Shown: positions 1 through 9,660, counted from the first letter of the stretch. The stretch is DNA of 64,000 bases from Tunturiibacter gelidiferens (GCF_014201335.1 NZ_JACHEB010000001.1:124001-188000); one strand, 5' to 3'. Notes: a model not told the origin generated them from the letters alone. Numbers and translations: made by a program.

Positions 1-80
1 TGACATTGGATTTGAATCAGAACCCCTGGAGACTTTCCGACCTCCTCGATTGGAAGGGAACTGCGGGAGTTAATTAAAGT

Positions 81-97
81 AGTGCCAATAAGGCACT
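81..97. repeat. Short inverted repeat upstream of first gene
   Basis: AGTGCC and GGCACT form a perfect 6-bp inverted repeat around AATAA, about 100 bases before the start of the first gene. It could be an operator or a small hairpin; no T-run follows, so a terminator is unlikely. Confidence 0.35.
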
Positions 98-113
98 TGG
101 CATCGGTGACGCT
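98..113 (+). promoter_or_regulatory. Weak sigma-54-type promoter candidate
   Basis: TTGG at 97-100 and GC at 111-112 have the 10-base spacing of a -24/-12 promoter, and the -24 half (TGGCA) is a good match. The -12 half reads ACGC instead of TTGC. It would give a leader of about 70 bases for the gene at 195. Weaker than the five other candidates in this window. Confidence 0.2.
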
Positions 114-194
114 AGTGATCGACGCTTCAATCTCATAAAAATCGACAACGCCAATTGCATATCAACTAGCTCTTATGTGGTTTGAGGAGATGTG

Positions 195-902
195 ATGTCG
201 AAAGATAGACCCACAATAGGAGTTGATGGATTGTTGCTTCCGATCCTGCCCCCGGAGAGAGATCCTCGCGTTTGGGCGCGGCTCGTGAGAATCATGTTCT
301 ACTTGCCCGGATTTATGGCATTGCTCCTAATCAAGACAGGAGAACCCGTGAGCTTCGGCATCACGGTGGAGCTCCTAATGCTATCGAGCGCGGCTGCCTT
401 GGTTGGTGGTCTCTTTATAGGTGCTGATTCGTCAGGTACAGGAGCCGACGCTGCTTCGAAAATTGGCGTGTGGAGCGGATCTTTAATACTCGAGTTATTA
501 GCCGTTGTTCCTTTTTTATGCGCTGTGCCTTCTTTGTTCCACGAGCTCGCTCATAGCACACTGCTGCATGCTCGGTTACCCGACACAGTAGACACATCGC
601 TCGGGGCGTCCGAACTGTTGCCGATGGCCGCGATCCTGATCTTTATGCTTTATCAACTGGCAGGTTTTGGAACCTTACATTTTATCCTGCGAAAGACAGG
701 AAATTGGATGGTGAATGCTGTGATTCTGTGCTTGATCATTGCCAGTTATGTCGCCAATCGCGAACGGATCTATCTATGGGAGCGAAGATGCACAGGGGTC
801 TTGGTGATCCTGATGGTGCTTACAACCATCTACGCAATTCTTAGGTTGAAGCAGATGCAGTTGACTTATGATGAGCGGCTTCCGCCCAAATCGCAAAAGT
901 AG
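195..902 (+). CDS. Hypothetical multi-pass membrane protein
   Basis: A 235-residue protein of no family I recognise. Hydrophobic stretches suggest about six transmembrane helices: roughly residues 30-45, 55-75, 93-115, 140-160, 170-185 and 200-215. The C-terminus is short, polar and basic. I chose ATG 195 because GAGGAG lies six bases before it; a GTG three bases earlier is possible. The gene stands alone, converging on the broken phospholipase-D gene downstream. No catalytic motif is visible, so no function is proposed. Confidence 0.6.
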   Translation: MSKDRPTIGVDGLLLPILPPERDPRVWARLVRIMFYLPGFMALLLIKTGEPVSFGITVELLMLSSAAALVGGLFIGADSSGTGADAASKIGVWSGSLILELLAVVPFLCAVPSLFHELAHSTLLHARLPDTVDTSLGASELLPMAAILIFMLYQLAGFGTLHFILRKTGNWMVNAVILCLIIASYVANRERIYLWERRCTGVLVILMVLTTIYAILRLKQMQLTYDERLPPKSQK

Positions 903-923
903 GCCTCGTGCACCGTTCTGAGT

Positions 924-1893
924 TCAATGCTTTTTGCCTTTCCAATCTTTGCTGGTTTCAAGCGCAAGATCTTCCGGTGCATCTTCATCCGATTTTTCCA
1001 GCTCTTTGAGAAGCCCTTCATCCGATAGATCCAACGATTTGGAATTCGCCCAGTCGTGGCGGACTATCTCGTGAAGTCGGTTTGTAACGTGTTCATCGTT
1101 GACTTCTATCGCTAATTCGCGACGAGTGTCGAAGCTTCCAGGCGAGAGGTTGATTGATCCGATAATTGCCCGATTGCCGTTTGCAAAGAGCAATTTTGCA
1201 TGTAGCTTCAGATGCTGCAACCTATGGATTTTCACGCCGACGTCCTGGAGAATGCGAAGACCGCTCACCCCCTCGTTCATCTGCTCCCGCTTCAGTTTGT
1301 GAGGTGGCCGAGCCATGACATGGATCTCGACCCCCCGGCGCGCTGCCCTGACGAGATGTTCGATCATGATCGAGTCTTGATAACGTTCGTTTTGCAACCA
1401 CAACGAGTGCTTGGATTCGTCGATGAGTTGTCCAAGGCGCTGACGCCCATTTCCTATGCACCAGATGAGGTGTGAGTGGTCTCCCGGAGAAAACGCGGTA
1501 CGGTGCCAGTCCGCTTCGAAACAATCAATGATCTCTCCTACCTCGTGTTTATGTGTAGTCACGACAGCGTAGTCGCGGGTCACCGTGAGGTTCTTGGTCT
1601 GCCAATTGAGTTACTTCACATAAGCGGTCTTGTCGTCGATCACCATTGACTTTCACGCCGGCCTGAGTCAGAGTTTTACGCGTCTCCTCGTTTTCCTGCA
1701 TGCCATTTCGTCGCGCCGGATTGAGCATAATCCGCACGTCTACTCCTCGCCGATGGGTTGCAATGAGGGCGTCGATTAAGGTCGGATCCGAAAAAGTGAA
1801 CATTTTAAGCCTGAGTGATTTCGTTGCGCTCTTCGCGGCGTCTACGATGGGCTTTCCGGAATCATCCGGTAGAACGATTAGGGAACGGGACAT
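924..1893 (-). pseudogene. Decayed phospholipase D-like protein
   Basis: Two reading frames together encode a PLD-family protein with two HKD half-sites. The first frame (1893 down to about 1640) matches the start: 'LKMFTFSDPTLIDAL', then 'RRGVDVRIMLNPARR'. Coding then jumps frame near 1645, where the segment that should carry the first H-x-K is missing; it resumes as MVIDDKTAYVK and meets an in-frame TAA at about 1612-1614 where a serine is expected before LNWQTKNL. The second frame (to 924) covers the rest, including the second motif HAKLLFAN, whose usual aspartate is Asn, and GSINLSPGSFDTRREL. Family members hydrolyse or transfer phosphodiester bonds, but this copy has lost the first active-site half and cannot be made as one protein. 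Direct AAGTC repeats at the junction suggest deletion by slippage. Confidence 0.8.
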
Positions 1894-2078
1894 GGAGTTC
1901 CTTCCGGGCCGACTGCTTAGGATGTCAGCGAGCGTCGCGCGAAGCTCGTTGGAGTGATAAAGTTCTTTCGGTTACGAACGAAGAGCGGATGCAATAAGAT
2001 CAGCACATTTTGGTCCCAAACCATCGTTTGCAGCTGAACGAGATGGGCGTTATCGCTAGTGACATAAATGGATCGTTC

Positions 2079-2861
2079 TCAATGTTCATCGATTCTTGCC
2101 GATGAATGCGCGGTGAGCGGGCTCTCCTCCGGCTCCATTTTGGAGGCGATCTGCCATGACATGACTTCAAGGGCAACAAGACGTGCGATGAGAACAGTGA
2201 GATATAACTGACCCGTCAACGCTTCTGCAATTGCGAGGCTGCGTGAGATCGGCTTAATAGGCACAATGTCTCCGTATCCAAGGGTCGTCAGAGTCGCAAA
2301 GCTGTAGTAGTACCACTCAACTACGGAGAAGAAACTACCTACAGAAGTTTGGAATGAGCCGGGAATCAAGCGATTGGCGATGTGATAACAGTGAGCCCAA
2401 CCCAAGCCGAGCAGGAGATACACGGCCACGGCTCCTTGAACCCTAGCGGAGGTTACAATTCCACTCCGGAATATCTGGGTGAGGAGCACGCAGCAAATAA
2501 GGACAATGCTGGCAAGAGTCGCAACCTCCCGCCAAAGCGCGAAGTTGTCGGTTCTGATCCACCATGCGGTCCATCGGATGACGAGAGCAATGATTGCAAC
2601 AAACGAGCTAAAGATGAAGAGCCGACGATTTTCCCATGCAATCGCCACGCCGCAGATAGTTACGACTGAGAAGATAAGGTCACGCCAAAACTTTGCGTAG
2701 GGACGCTCAAGTCCCAGCACGGGGATCAGGAACACGGTGAGGACAAGCAAACCCAGAAATATCGATAGAGTGAGTTGCGACTCCCAGGTCTGTGTGATCA
2801 GAGCACGCCCCTTTTCGAAGGCGGAGACTCGACGGTCTTTTACAAAGGTTTTAGATAACAT
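2079..2861 (-). CDS. Potassium channel family protein (ion transport 2)
   Basis: A 260-residue inner-membrane protein. About four hydrophobic helices fill residues 30-145, followed by a further helix, a pore loop with the K+ selectivity signature TTLGYGDIVP near residue 195, and a last helix around 210-230. This is the two-TM pore module of the Ion_trans_2 family, which passes K+ down its gradient. There is no TrkA-N/RCK domain, so gating cannot be inferred. It follows the DUF2950 gene on the same strand after about 145 bases, so it may or may not be part of the envelope operon upstream. No strong ribosome binding site is visible before ATG 2861. Confidence 0.85.
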   Translation of the reverse strand: MLSKTFVKDRRVSAFEKGRALITQTWESQLTLSIFLGLLVLTVFLIPVLGLERPYAKFWRDLIFSVVTICGVAIAWENRRLFIFSSFVAIIALVIRWTAWWIRTDNFALWREVATLASIVLICCVLLTQIFRSGIVTSARVQGAVAVYLLLGLGWAHCYHIANRLIPGSFQTSVGSFFSVVEWYYYSFATLTTLGYGDIVPIKPISRSLAIAEALTGQLYLTVLIARLVALEVMSWQIASKMEPEESPLTAHSSARIDEH

Positions 2862-3006
2862 CTGGTTGGAGAACCTTCTATGAGGCTGCGAGAGTGATCA
2901 CATCAACAGAAGTTCAGATGAAGATAAGCGATTACAGCGTTCAGCGATCTCTGTCTCTGCGAGTTGTTAATCTGCTGACGCATTCTCGTCATCCTGTGAT
3001 TAGCAT

Positions 3007-3948
3007 CTACGGTTCCACGATGGTCCAGTCAGTATCCGGGTCGAACTCGCTCATAGAGCTTGCTATCTCCGCGGTGTTCTTCCCCAGATCTTTCTGGAGC
3101 AGCACGCCATCCTGATTGATGATGAAGGTCATTACTCCGGAGTTTCCATACTCAGCAGGGTAGGCGACGAATGCGTACCCGCCGGTCATCTTTCCTTCGA
3201 TCACGTAGTCTTTTGCTCCGCCAGGCGCCTTTCCGGTCTGGCCTTTTAGCATATGAAAGTAATAGCCGTGGAATGCAGTGTGCCCGTTTGCATGGGCGAC
3301 ATAGCCATCCGATGATGCGGCTGCCGCCAATGGTCCGAGTGGACTCGCTGGCTTGCCATTCGCGGGCTTCCAGTACAAGCCGTTCTGCTTATCAGGATCG
3401 CTGATGAACTTTGATGCATACTGCTTCACCTTCTCACCGTCGTGAAGATGAGCGAAATAGTCTGCTTCGGCTATAGCGGCCGCTTGACAGGCATTGATGA
3501 TCGCCAACTCGTTCCTTCCGATACGGCGGTTGAGAACCTCTTCCTTTCCCGCATCGGTATCAAAAAACCAGCTACCGTCACTGTTTTTCTTTAATGGAAT
3601 TGGAAACTGAAAATTATCAGCTCCAACCAGCAACACCTCACCGCCATCGGGCATGGTGCGCCAGCGGTGCATAACACCATACTCGTTGATAAACGAATCT
3701 GCCGTGTATTTGTCCTGTACGGGATCTCCAGAGAGAATCAGTGCCTTAGAGTGCGGACCGAAGATTGCCATAAGCGCATCCACATCTCTGGACTTCGCCG
3801 CCGTCAGCAGAGCGTTCCCTGCCTCCTCAGGCGAAGCAAAGACCCTAGTCGAAGGGTTCTCATAGGCCTGGCACGGGACAATGGGAAGGATCACAACCAG
3901 AAGTAGAAGTCTCAATGCGAATAGAAATTTGCGACATGTAAGCAACAT
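3007..3948 (-). CDS. DUF2950 family secreted protein
   Basis: A 313-residue exported protein. ATG 3948 is chosen because GGAGG lies five bases before it; the frame stays open back to GTG 3996, overlapping the previous gene, but that extension lacks a good ribosome binding site and would bury the signal peptide. Residues 1-28 are a typical signal peptide ending near CQA. The body matches DUF2950: a 'VFASPEEAGNALLTAAKSRD' entry motif, a middle rich in Asp/Lys, 'GYYFHMLKGQTGKAPGGA', and a C-terminal 'GVMTFIINQDGVLLQKDLG'. The family has no known biochemical role. It very often follows DUF3300, as it does here 44 bases downstream of it. Expression is probably from the sigma-54-type promoter at 11786. 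Confidence 0.85.
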   Translation of the reverse strand: MLLTCRKFLFALRLLLLVVILPIVPCQAYENPSTRVFASPEEAGNALLTAAKSRDVDALMAIFGPHSKALILSGDPVQDKYTADSFINEYGVMHRWRTMPDGGEVLLVGADNFQFPIPLKKNSDGSWFFDTDAGKEEVLNRRIGRNELAIINACQAAAIAEADYFAHLHDGEKVKQYASKFISDPDKQNGLYWKPANGKPASPLGPLAAAASSDGYVAHANGHTAFHGYYFHMLKGQTGKAPGGAKDYVIEGKMTGGYAFVAYPAEYGNSGVMTFIINQDGVLLQKDLGKNTAEIASSMSEFDPDTDWTIVEP

Positions 3949-3992
3949 TGCATCCTCCGAAATTGACTTTGTTTCTGTTCGCGTCATTCGTG

Positions 3993-5396
3993 TCACCTTC
4001 TACCTCCCCAACCACCGCCACCGCCGCGGCTCGCCGAACCACGAGCACTCTCCTGTCGGGATTGCCATCCACTTCCGCCGCCTCCAAAGGCCGAAGAACC
4101 GCTGCTCTTTTCCTGCCCTCCATATCCTTTAGCAGCTGCAGAGTTGGCTCCGGAATAGCTAGAGGTGTTGTGGCTGGTCCCTTGAGTTTGATTCCATCCG
4201 CTGCCCGTGTTCTTGTAGACGTTTCCGTTCGCCGTTGCGTATTTATTTCCATTTGCGGCTTGCCCTGCTGACGCACTATTGCCGTACGCTCCCGAAGCGG
4301 CTACACCTTTGCCACCCGCTGAGGTCTGAACCGACCCCACTGATCCCGCCGACGTAGTTTGATGTTGGGTATACGCGGTATTACCGTTCTTGGAGGCGAC
4401 CGAGCTTCCATAGCTGCCGTAAGCGTTCGAGGACTGATGCGTAGCGGCGTATGCCCCCGTGTTTGGGTTGTAAGCTTGGCCAACCTTTTGAGTGCCGTAC
4501 GCGGTTGTGGTCGAGGCGCCTCGGGCATAGGTACCGGTGGAAGGGTTGTATGCGTTGCCTGCTTTTGCCACGCCATTCGGGCCGTAAGCCGTCGCACTGG
4601 AGCCGTAGTAGCCGCCATGCCATGCGCTGTTTCCGTAGTAGCCACCGCTGTGATAAACCACGGTGCCACCGTGCCAGTTGCAGTTCCAATAGCTGTAGCC
4701 CCAACTATTATTGATCGCGGCCCCGACAGCTATACCGATTCCGAAAGCAACGACTGCGGTCGTCACAACTGCGGCCGTACTGTAACCAGGGGTGACATAG
4801 GTGACTCCGTAGACCACCGTGGGGTTATAGACCGGCACATACACAACCTGCGGATTGGTCGGTTGAATCACGATCACCTGGGGCGATTGCTGTACTACGG
4901 TGATCTGCGATCCAGATTTCAAGTTACCGGCAACCTGCGCTTTGGCGCGTAGTACCTGGACTTCAAACATGACATCAGAAGATTGCGTGTGGTACGCCTC
5001 GCCCAATGCCGAGGTCCAACTTAGATTCTTGGCCAGGCTGTCGAGAACCGACGGGAACTGAGTAATTGCTTTCACGCTTGGATCCCACGGCTGTTTATCC
5101 ACAGCATTCATAAGAGCTGTGCCGCTTAGGGCTTTGTTCATCTGCATCCAATTGCCAGCCGCAGCGATCTGGTCGGGAAAGGTAGCAGCTCCGAGGATTT
5201 GCGCGACTAAGGCGTCCGGGTATAGCGCGATGGGTGCAAGCAAGCCTTGCAGATCCTCCGCAGAAAGAGGTGCACCCTGACCTGGATATGGTGCCGCAGC
5301 TGCTTGCTGACCCACGGCATCCACAGCCGAGATCTGAAAGACGAGCAGCAACGAGAGCACCGCGGCCAAACCCTGCCTCGTAATAGTTTTGATCAT
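3993..5396 (-). CDS. DUF3300 family secreted protein with low-complexity tail
   Basis: A 467-residue exported protein. ATG 5396 has a GGAG seven bases before it; an in-frame ATG at 5408 is less well placed. A signal peptide covers residues 1-30. The DUF3300 domain spans about 45-190, with 'LLAPIALYPDALVAQILGA', 'WDPSVKAITQFPSVL' and 'PQVVYVPVYNPTVVYG'. A short hydrophobic, alanine/valine-rich segment follows near 205-225. The remaining half is low complexity: Gly, Ser, Asn, Tyr and Ala repeats with recurring 'AYNPNTG'-like units, ending in a Gly/Arg-rich tail. Function is unknown; the shape suggests a cell-surface or periplasmic protein. It is upstream of DUF2950 in the same operon, a pairing common in this phylum. 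Confidence 0.88.
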   Translation of the reverse strand: MIKTITRQGLAAVLSLLLVFQISAVDAVGQQAAAAPYPGQGAPLSAEDLQGLLAPIALYPDALVAQILGAATFPDQIAAAGNWMQMNKALSGTALMNAVDKQPWDPSVKAITQFPSVLDSLAKNLSWTSALGEAYHTQSSDVMFEVQVLRAKAQVAGNLKSGSQITVVQQSPQVIVIQPTNPQVVYVPVYNPTVVYGVTYVTPGYSTAAVVTTAVVAFGIGIAVGAAINNSWGYSYWNCNWHGGTVVYHSGGYYGNSAWHGGYYGSSATAYGPNGVAKAGNAYNPSTGTYARGASTTTAYGTQKVGQAYNPNTGAYAATHQSSNAYGSYGSSVASKNGNTAYTQHQTTSAGSVGSVQTSAGGKGVAASGAYGNSASAGQAANGNKYATANGNVYKNTGSGWNQTQGTSHNTSSYSGANSAAAKGYGGQEKSSGSSAFGGGGSGWQSRQESARGSASRGGGGGWGGRR

Positions 5397-5453
5397 TATC
5401 TTCTCCATCCAGAAAGGTCTTCGGTATCCCGCCTAGTTTCAGTTTCGAGATTG

Positions 5454-6041
5454 CTACTGTTTCAGGGAGATCGGGGGACCGCTCACCCTCTTTGCGAAGA
5501 GGTCGACGTTCACTTCAACGCGATCGGCGATTTTGATAAATGGAATTCCACTATTCATGCCGAACTCCTTACGATCAAAGGCCATCGTGCCCTTGATGTC
5601 ACCGGAGCCGGTTCCTGCGCCGCTAACGGTCAAAGTCAAGGTCTCAGGTTTAGAAACACCTCGTATGGTGAAGGTCCCTGGCACGTCAAAGGTGGTTGGG
5701 CCGGTCTGGACGATTTTTATCGACTTGAATGTGATGACCGGATCTTCTGTGACGTCGAAGAAGTCCTTACTCTTCAGCTTGTCGTCCTTCATGCCACTTC
5801 CGCTATCCACCGACGCGGCCTGGATCTGAATATCCAAGGTACCCGATGCGACATCCGTCGAAGTGAAGGTTAGAGTGGCATCCCATTTTTTGAAGTCGCC
5901 GGCGAGAGCGACTGAGGATTTCACAAAGAATTTGACCGAGCTCTGTTGCGGGGTAACTTTGAAGACGGGAACTTGTGACAGAACGGACGGCGCGAGCGAA
6001 GCTATAAGGAAACCAAAGATGGGCAGGTACTTAATCTTCAT
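5454..6041 (-). CDS. YceI family periplasmic protein
   Basis: A 195-residue lipocalin-like protein of the YceI family. ATG 6041 is chosen because AGGAAG lies just before it and it starts a clean signal peptide (residues 1-22). The body shows the family pattern: 'VTPQQSSVKFFVKSS', 'GDFKKWDATLTFTSTD', 'DDKLKSKDFFDV', 'PVITFKS', 'FTIRGVSKPETLTLTV' and 'MAFDRKEFGMNSG'. YceI proteins bind long isoprenoid or amphiphilic lipids in the periplasm. Placed between the patatin/Omp85 gene and DUF3300, it fits an envelope-lipid role, but that is inference. Confidence 0.92.
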   Translation of the reverse strand: MKIKYLPIFGFLIASLAPSVLSQVPVFKVTPQQSSVKFFVKSSVALAGDFKKWDATLTFTSTDVASGTLDIQIQAASVDSGSGMKDDKLKSKDFFDVTEDPVITFKSIKIVQTGPTTFDVPGTFTIRGVSKPETLTLTVSGAGTGSGDIKGTMAFDRKEFGMNSGIPFIKIADRVEVNVDLFAKRVSGPPISLKQ

Positions 6042-6138
6042 GGAAGAACTTCCTTTCAGAGAACTCGTGTAGTTCAATAAAAACTGCTAGCGGGAAATCG
6101 AACTTACTTAGCGCAAACTTCGCGTGCAGCTCCTTTTG

Positions 6139-8352
6139 TTAGAAAACTCGTCCTATGCGGAAGTAGAACCGTGCATGGCCATAGTCACCGACAGAGCCTG
6201 CTACTAGCACCGGACCGAAAATCGTATTAACTAGAAGCCCTGCCGCGGCATCCATAGGAAGATTTGGCGGGCTCGGACCATTGGGGAGCTTATATGTCTT
6301 TCCCAACTCCAGGATGCCGAGGAAATCGACCGTACTTCCCAACAACGGTGGCAATTTCGCTAACTCGCGTATGTAACCGATCTGTCCCAAGAAATATTGG
6401 TTTGTGAGTAACTCGTTGGTGCTCCAGGCTACTAACCGTTGAGAGCCACCAAGAGAGAAGGCAGGTACGCCGGTCTTGTAGCCATAGCTACTACCACCAT
6501 AGGCACCTACAAATATAGAAGATGGCTTGTTTAAGCGGAAGAAGTCCTGCGCTTGGATCTCAGTCACTGGAAAGGGACCCGGCGCAGCGGGGTTGACCGT
6601 ATACCCCTTTGTGTAAGCCAAGAGGCTCACTCCCGAGCGCGGGATAACAGGTTGATCCAACGTCGTCAGCTGATATTGAATCCTGGCGTCACCAGTGGCG
6701 CCCGAGGTGGTGGGAAGAGTCGGCACATTACCAATCTCCGGGGATATCTTTTGATATCCGCCCTCATAGCCGAGTCGAAGTTCACCTGTCCGCCCAAAGG
6801 CATAGCCGGTGTCGATGCCGCCCAAGGCCTCCCTCAGGCGATAACTCGCTTGCAACGTATTCCCGGAGTAGACATTCAGTTGTTGGCTATTTAATCCCAT
6901 TCTCGGCGCAATGAACCAATTGCTCGATGGTGTAAATGGATGGTAGTACTCGCTATCCAAAAGGTATTGGGACCCTACAACGACATCGCTGCGGAGTTCA
7001 GATCTATAGCCACCGAAATCTAAAAACGTGATTCGAGCTCCGATGCTAAAGAGCACATTGTTGTAGTCCGAACCGTCGATCAGGATAAGTGGGCGGACGA
7101 TCGGGGGGGCATAGGACTTTTGCTCTGCTTGAATCTGAAGGCCTTGCTGGCCATCTTTCTTGACCATGGAATAGGTGGAGGTCGTAAAACGACCCTGTCC
7201 GATGATGGACATCATGTCCTGGTCTATTGTTTCAGTCTCAACTGGTTGCCCAATCAATCCGGAAAGCTGCTTCTCCATCCCTTGCTTCATTGCGGGAGAG
7301 GACGTTCCAGTGACCTCTACAAAGGTGGGGATGGGGGCAGTTTTACGCCGCGCATTTCTTTCAGCTATATATTGATCCCACTCAGTCTGGCTGACTGAGT
7401 AGGCAGCTAGAACGGAGGCTTTGGCGGCTGCGGCATCGTATCCGGCCTTGATGATTATGTCGGCCTTGTCATAGTCCAGAGCGGTGTACTTCTGGAGTGG
7501 AACGGTCACAAGTATGTCAGCCTGTTCCATCGAGCGAAGTTCATTGGCTGCAATCATCACAGAGATGGATTGACCTAGGACTCCATAGCTGGGCAAGGTC
7601 GCTTTGGGGCTTAGCGGCTCCGTTTCCAAGTGGATTCCGAGGACGACGTCGGCACCCATCTCCTTGGCTACGTCGATTGGAATATTGTTGAGCAGACCAC
7701 CATCTGCATAGAGGTGGTCTCCGGACCGGACGGGCGAGAAAATTCCGGGTAGAGACATCGTAGATCTCATTGCTAATGCTAGCGGACCGTCGCGAAAGAT
7801 GTGCGGTTTGCCGGACACGAGATCCGTTGCAACGCAGGCGAACGGGATGGGTAGATCGTTAAAGCTCGGGAGCTCAGAGTAAGGAAGAGCCACGCGGTCG
7901 AGGATTAGGTCGACCTCCTGTCCGGTATTGAAGCCCGCCGGAAACTGCAGGCCTTTCCGCAACCCGAACTCGAGTGAGCCTGGTACTTCGTGAGCATCCT
8001 CTTTGCGGCGGAAGGAAAGGTCGGTGAATGGTGTGTCACCGCTCAGTACCTGGTCCCAGTCAATGCCGTTGATGAGTTCTCTGACCTCGGCAGGAGAGCG
8101 ACCAGTCGCATAAATTCCGCCAACTAGGCCGCCCATGCTCGTGCCCGCAACATAGCTGACCGGGATGTGATGTTCCTCCATCCAGGTGATGACTCCAATA
8201 TGAGCGAGTCCCAAGGCTCCCCCGCCTTCGAGCACCAAACCAAGCTTGGGTCGCGCCGTGCTATCCCGCTTGGGCGGGACCTGCGAATAACCGCAGCTGC
8301 TGGCCACTAAAGCGCCTAGCAGAAACAGTGATCGCGTGGCTCTGGAGTGCAT
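6139..8352 (-). CDS. Patatin-like phospholipase with outer-membrane barrel
   Basis: A 737-residue two-part protein. After a signal peptide (residues 1-24), a patatin domain spans about 35-235: the oxyanion segment 'LEGGGALGLAHIGV', the nucleophile motif GTSMG near residue 70, and the dyad Asp in 'YADGGLLNNIPID' near 215. A POTRA-like linker covers about 315-410 and an Omp85/surface-antigen barrel fills 430-737, ending in Phe as outer-membrane barrels do. Proteins of this layout (like PlpD) are serine phospholipases tied to the outer membrane. All catalytic residues are present. It lies mid-operon between a secreted unknown and YceI; AGAGAGG precedes ATG 8352. Confidence 0.92.
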   Translation of the reverse strand: MHSRATRSLFLLGALVASSCGYSQVPPKRDSTARPKLGLVLEGGGALGLAHIGVITWMEEHHIPVSYVAGTSMGGLVGGIYATGRSPAEVRELINGIDWDQVLSGDTPFTDLSFRRKEDAHEVPGSLEFGLRKGLQFPAGFNTGQEVDLILDRVALPYSELPSFNDLPIPFACVATDLVSGKPHIFRDGPLALAMRSTMSLPGIFSPVRSGDHLYADGGLLNNIPIDVAKEMGADVVLGIHLETEPLSPKATLPSYGVLGQSISVMIAANELRSMEQADILVTVPLQKYTALDYDKADIIIKAGYDAAAAKASVLAAYSVSQTEWDQYIAERNARRKTAPIPTFVEVTGTSSPAMKQGMEKQLSGLIGQPVETETIDQDMMSIIGQGRFTTSTYSMVKKDGQQGLQIQAEQKSYAPPIVRPLILIDGSDYNNVLFSIGARITFLDFGGYRSELRSDVVVGSQYLLDSEYYHPFTPSSNWFIAPRMGLNSQQLNVYSGNTLQASYRLREALGGIDTGYAFGRTGELRLGYEGGYQKISPEIGNVPTLPTTSGATGDARIQYQLTTLDQPVIPRSGVSLLAYTKGYTVNPAAPGPFPVTEIQAQDFFRLNKPSSIFVGAYGGSSYGYKTGVPAFSLGGSQRLVAWSTNELLTNQYFLGQIGYIRELAKLPPLLGSTVDFLGILELGKTYKLPNGPSPPNLPMDAAAGLLVNTIFGPVLVAGSVGDYGHARFYFRIGRVF

Positions 8353-8395
8353 GACGGCCTCTCTTGAAACACGTGCTGATCTGCAACGTCTGTAA

Positions 8396-9121
8396 TTAAC
8401 CGATGGGCTGGTAGGAAGAGTTTTGAATCATCACTCCCAACTGCTTGCTGACTCCAGTCACCTGGTTGGTGGAAACGTGATTGGTGCCATCGGGTAGTTT
8501 CGCGAACTGCACGGCTATTGTCACTGCGTCTTTAGGATCCGTGAGATAGCTTGAGACTTGCACTGCCATGAGTGACTTCTGTTGCTGGCTCAAGACGAGC
8601 GTGACAGAATCGCCGGGTTTAAGGTAATTCTTGACGATTAGACTTATCGTTCCGTCACCCCCATTCGGTTGCATGGAGATGTCACCGCGCTTATAGGCCT
8701 GGTCGAGCGCTTCAAGATCCAACTGGGAGTACTGCTTTCCCAAAGCGGCGATCTGCTGACCATACTCTTGAAACTCATCCGTCTTCTTGGCGATGATACG
8801 TTGCTTAAATCGTCCCCCGCTGGGTGGAGGTGCTTCCGTCTGATTGATTTCGACCTTCTGTTGCTGGCCATCAGGACCTATGCGCACCTGGAACTGCTGC
8901 GTCTTCTTGACTTCGCCTTTGAGGCTGGTGGTCTGAATCTCTGTCCAGGTATAGCGTGCGAGCGCTTGCTTGTTCTTCGCAGAAGAATCTCTGATTTCCA
9001 TGAGCCGTTGCTGCATCTCTGGGCTTTGAGCATGGATAGGAAGGATTGAACAAAAAGGCATCGTCGTGGCTAACGCCGCCAACAGTGAGTACTTGAGGGT
9101 ATGTTGCTTCAGCTTGTACAT
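8396..9121 (-). CDS. Hypothetical secreted protein
   Basis: A 241-residue protein not assigned to a known family. AAGGAG nine bases before ATG 9121 supports the start. A signal peptide ends near residue 31 (IHAQS). The mature part is hydrophilic: a Gln/Lys-rich helical stretch with 'ARYTWTEIQTTSLKGEVKK', then a beta-rich C-terminal half with 'NYLKPGDSVTLVLSQQQKSL' and 'DAVTIAVQFAKLPDGTNHV'. The tail resembles repeat strands of periplasmic carrier-like proteins only loosely. Operon position between DUF4136 and the patatin gene suggests an envelope role. Confidence 0.75.
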   Translation of the reverse strand: MYKLKQHTLKYSLLAALATTMPFCSILPIHAQSPEMQQRLMEIRDSSAKNKQALARYTWTEIQTTSLKGEVKKTQQFQVRIGPDGQQQKVEINQTEAPPPSGGRFKQRIIAKKTDEFQEYGQQIAALGKQYSQLDLEALDQAYKRGDISMQPNGGDGTISLIVKNYLKPGDSVTLVLSQQQKSLMAVQVSSYLTDPKDAVTIAVQFAKLPDGTNHVSTNQVTGVSKQLGVMIQNSSYQPIG

Positions 9122-9150
9122 TCGATTGACTCCTTAGGTAAACTCACGGA

Positions 9151-9660
9151 TTAGCTCTTAGGCCATTGTTTGAACATCTTCGCTACGGCCTTCTGCACCA
9201 ACTGCTGGTTTTTGCTGCCGTTGTTGTTCAAGGCGTTTTGTGCAATGCCACGCCAGACCAAGCTCTGCCCCTTCGCGTCATACAAATCTACGATCAACGT
9301 GCCAATCACGTTTTGCTGCGGAGTAATGCTACCCATACCACCTCCAAATCCGCGCATTCCCATCGCGGTGTAAGAGGTTTGCTCCTTCATACCACCGTTG
9401 GCCGTGACGAGGATGTCAGGTTTCTGTGACTCATCCACCTTTTGAAGTCCCTTGCTCTGGAGTGCGGTATCGATATCTTGTATCGCGACCTGCGCCAAGA
9501 TCGAGTTCTGAACCTTATTGGCGTTGTTCGAACCCCACGCGTAGGTATGGTACTGGGAAAAACTCTGGCTCTGGTTGTAGTTCACGGAGACTGTTTGTCC
9601 GGTAGCAACCGCGACCGCCGAACACAGTATCATCACGCACAATGCGAATTTAGTTTTCAT
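9151..9660 (-). CDS. DUF4136 domain-containing protein
   Basis: A 169-residue exported protein with a signal peptide over residues 1-21 and AGAGGT five bases before ATG 9660. It shows the DUF4136 pattern: 'SQYHTYAWG' near residue 38, a pairing of 'IQDIDTALQSKGLQKV' with 'KPDILVTANGG', and the closing 'GTLIVDLYDAKGQSLVWRG'. No lipobox is seen, although many family members are lipoproteins. Function unknown; it lies between the sulfatase and the secreted unknown in the envelope operon. Confidence 0.88.
   Translation of the reverse strand: MKTKFALCVMILCSAVAVATGQTVSVNYNQSQSFSQYHTYAWGSNNANKVQNSILAQVAIQDIDTALQSKGLQKVDESQKPDILVTANGGMKEQTSYTAMGMRGFGGGMGSITPQQNVIGTLIVDLYDAKGQSLVWRGIAQNALNNNGSKNQQLVQKAVAKMFKQWPKS

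Noticed and set aside
4359..4952. 197-codon plus-strand frame over the DUF3300 tail
   Set aside because: Antisense shadow of low-complexity Gly/Ser/Tyr repeats; composition is unlike a protein.
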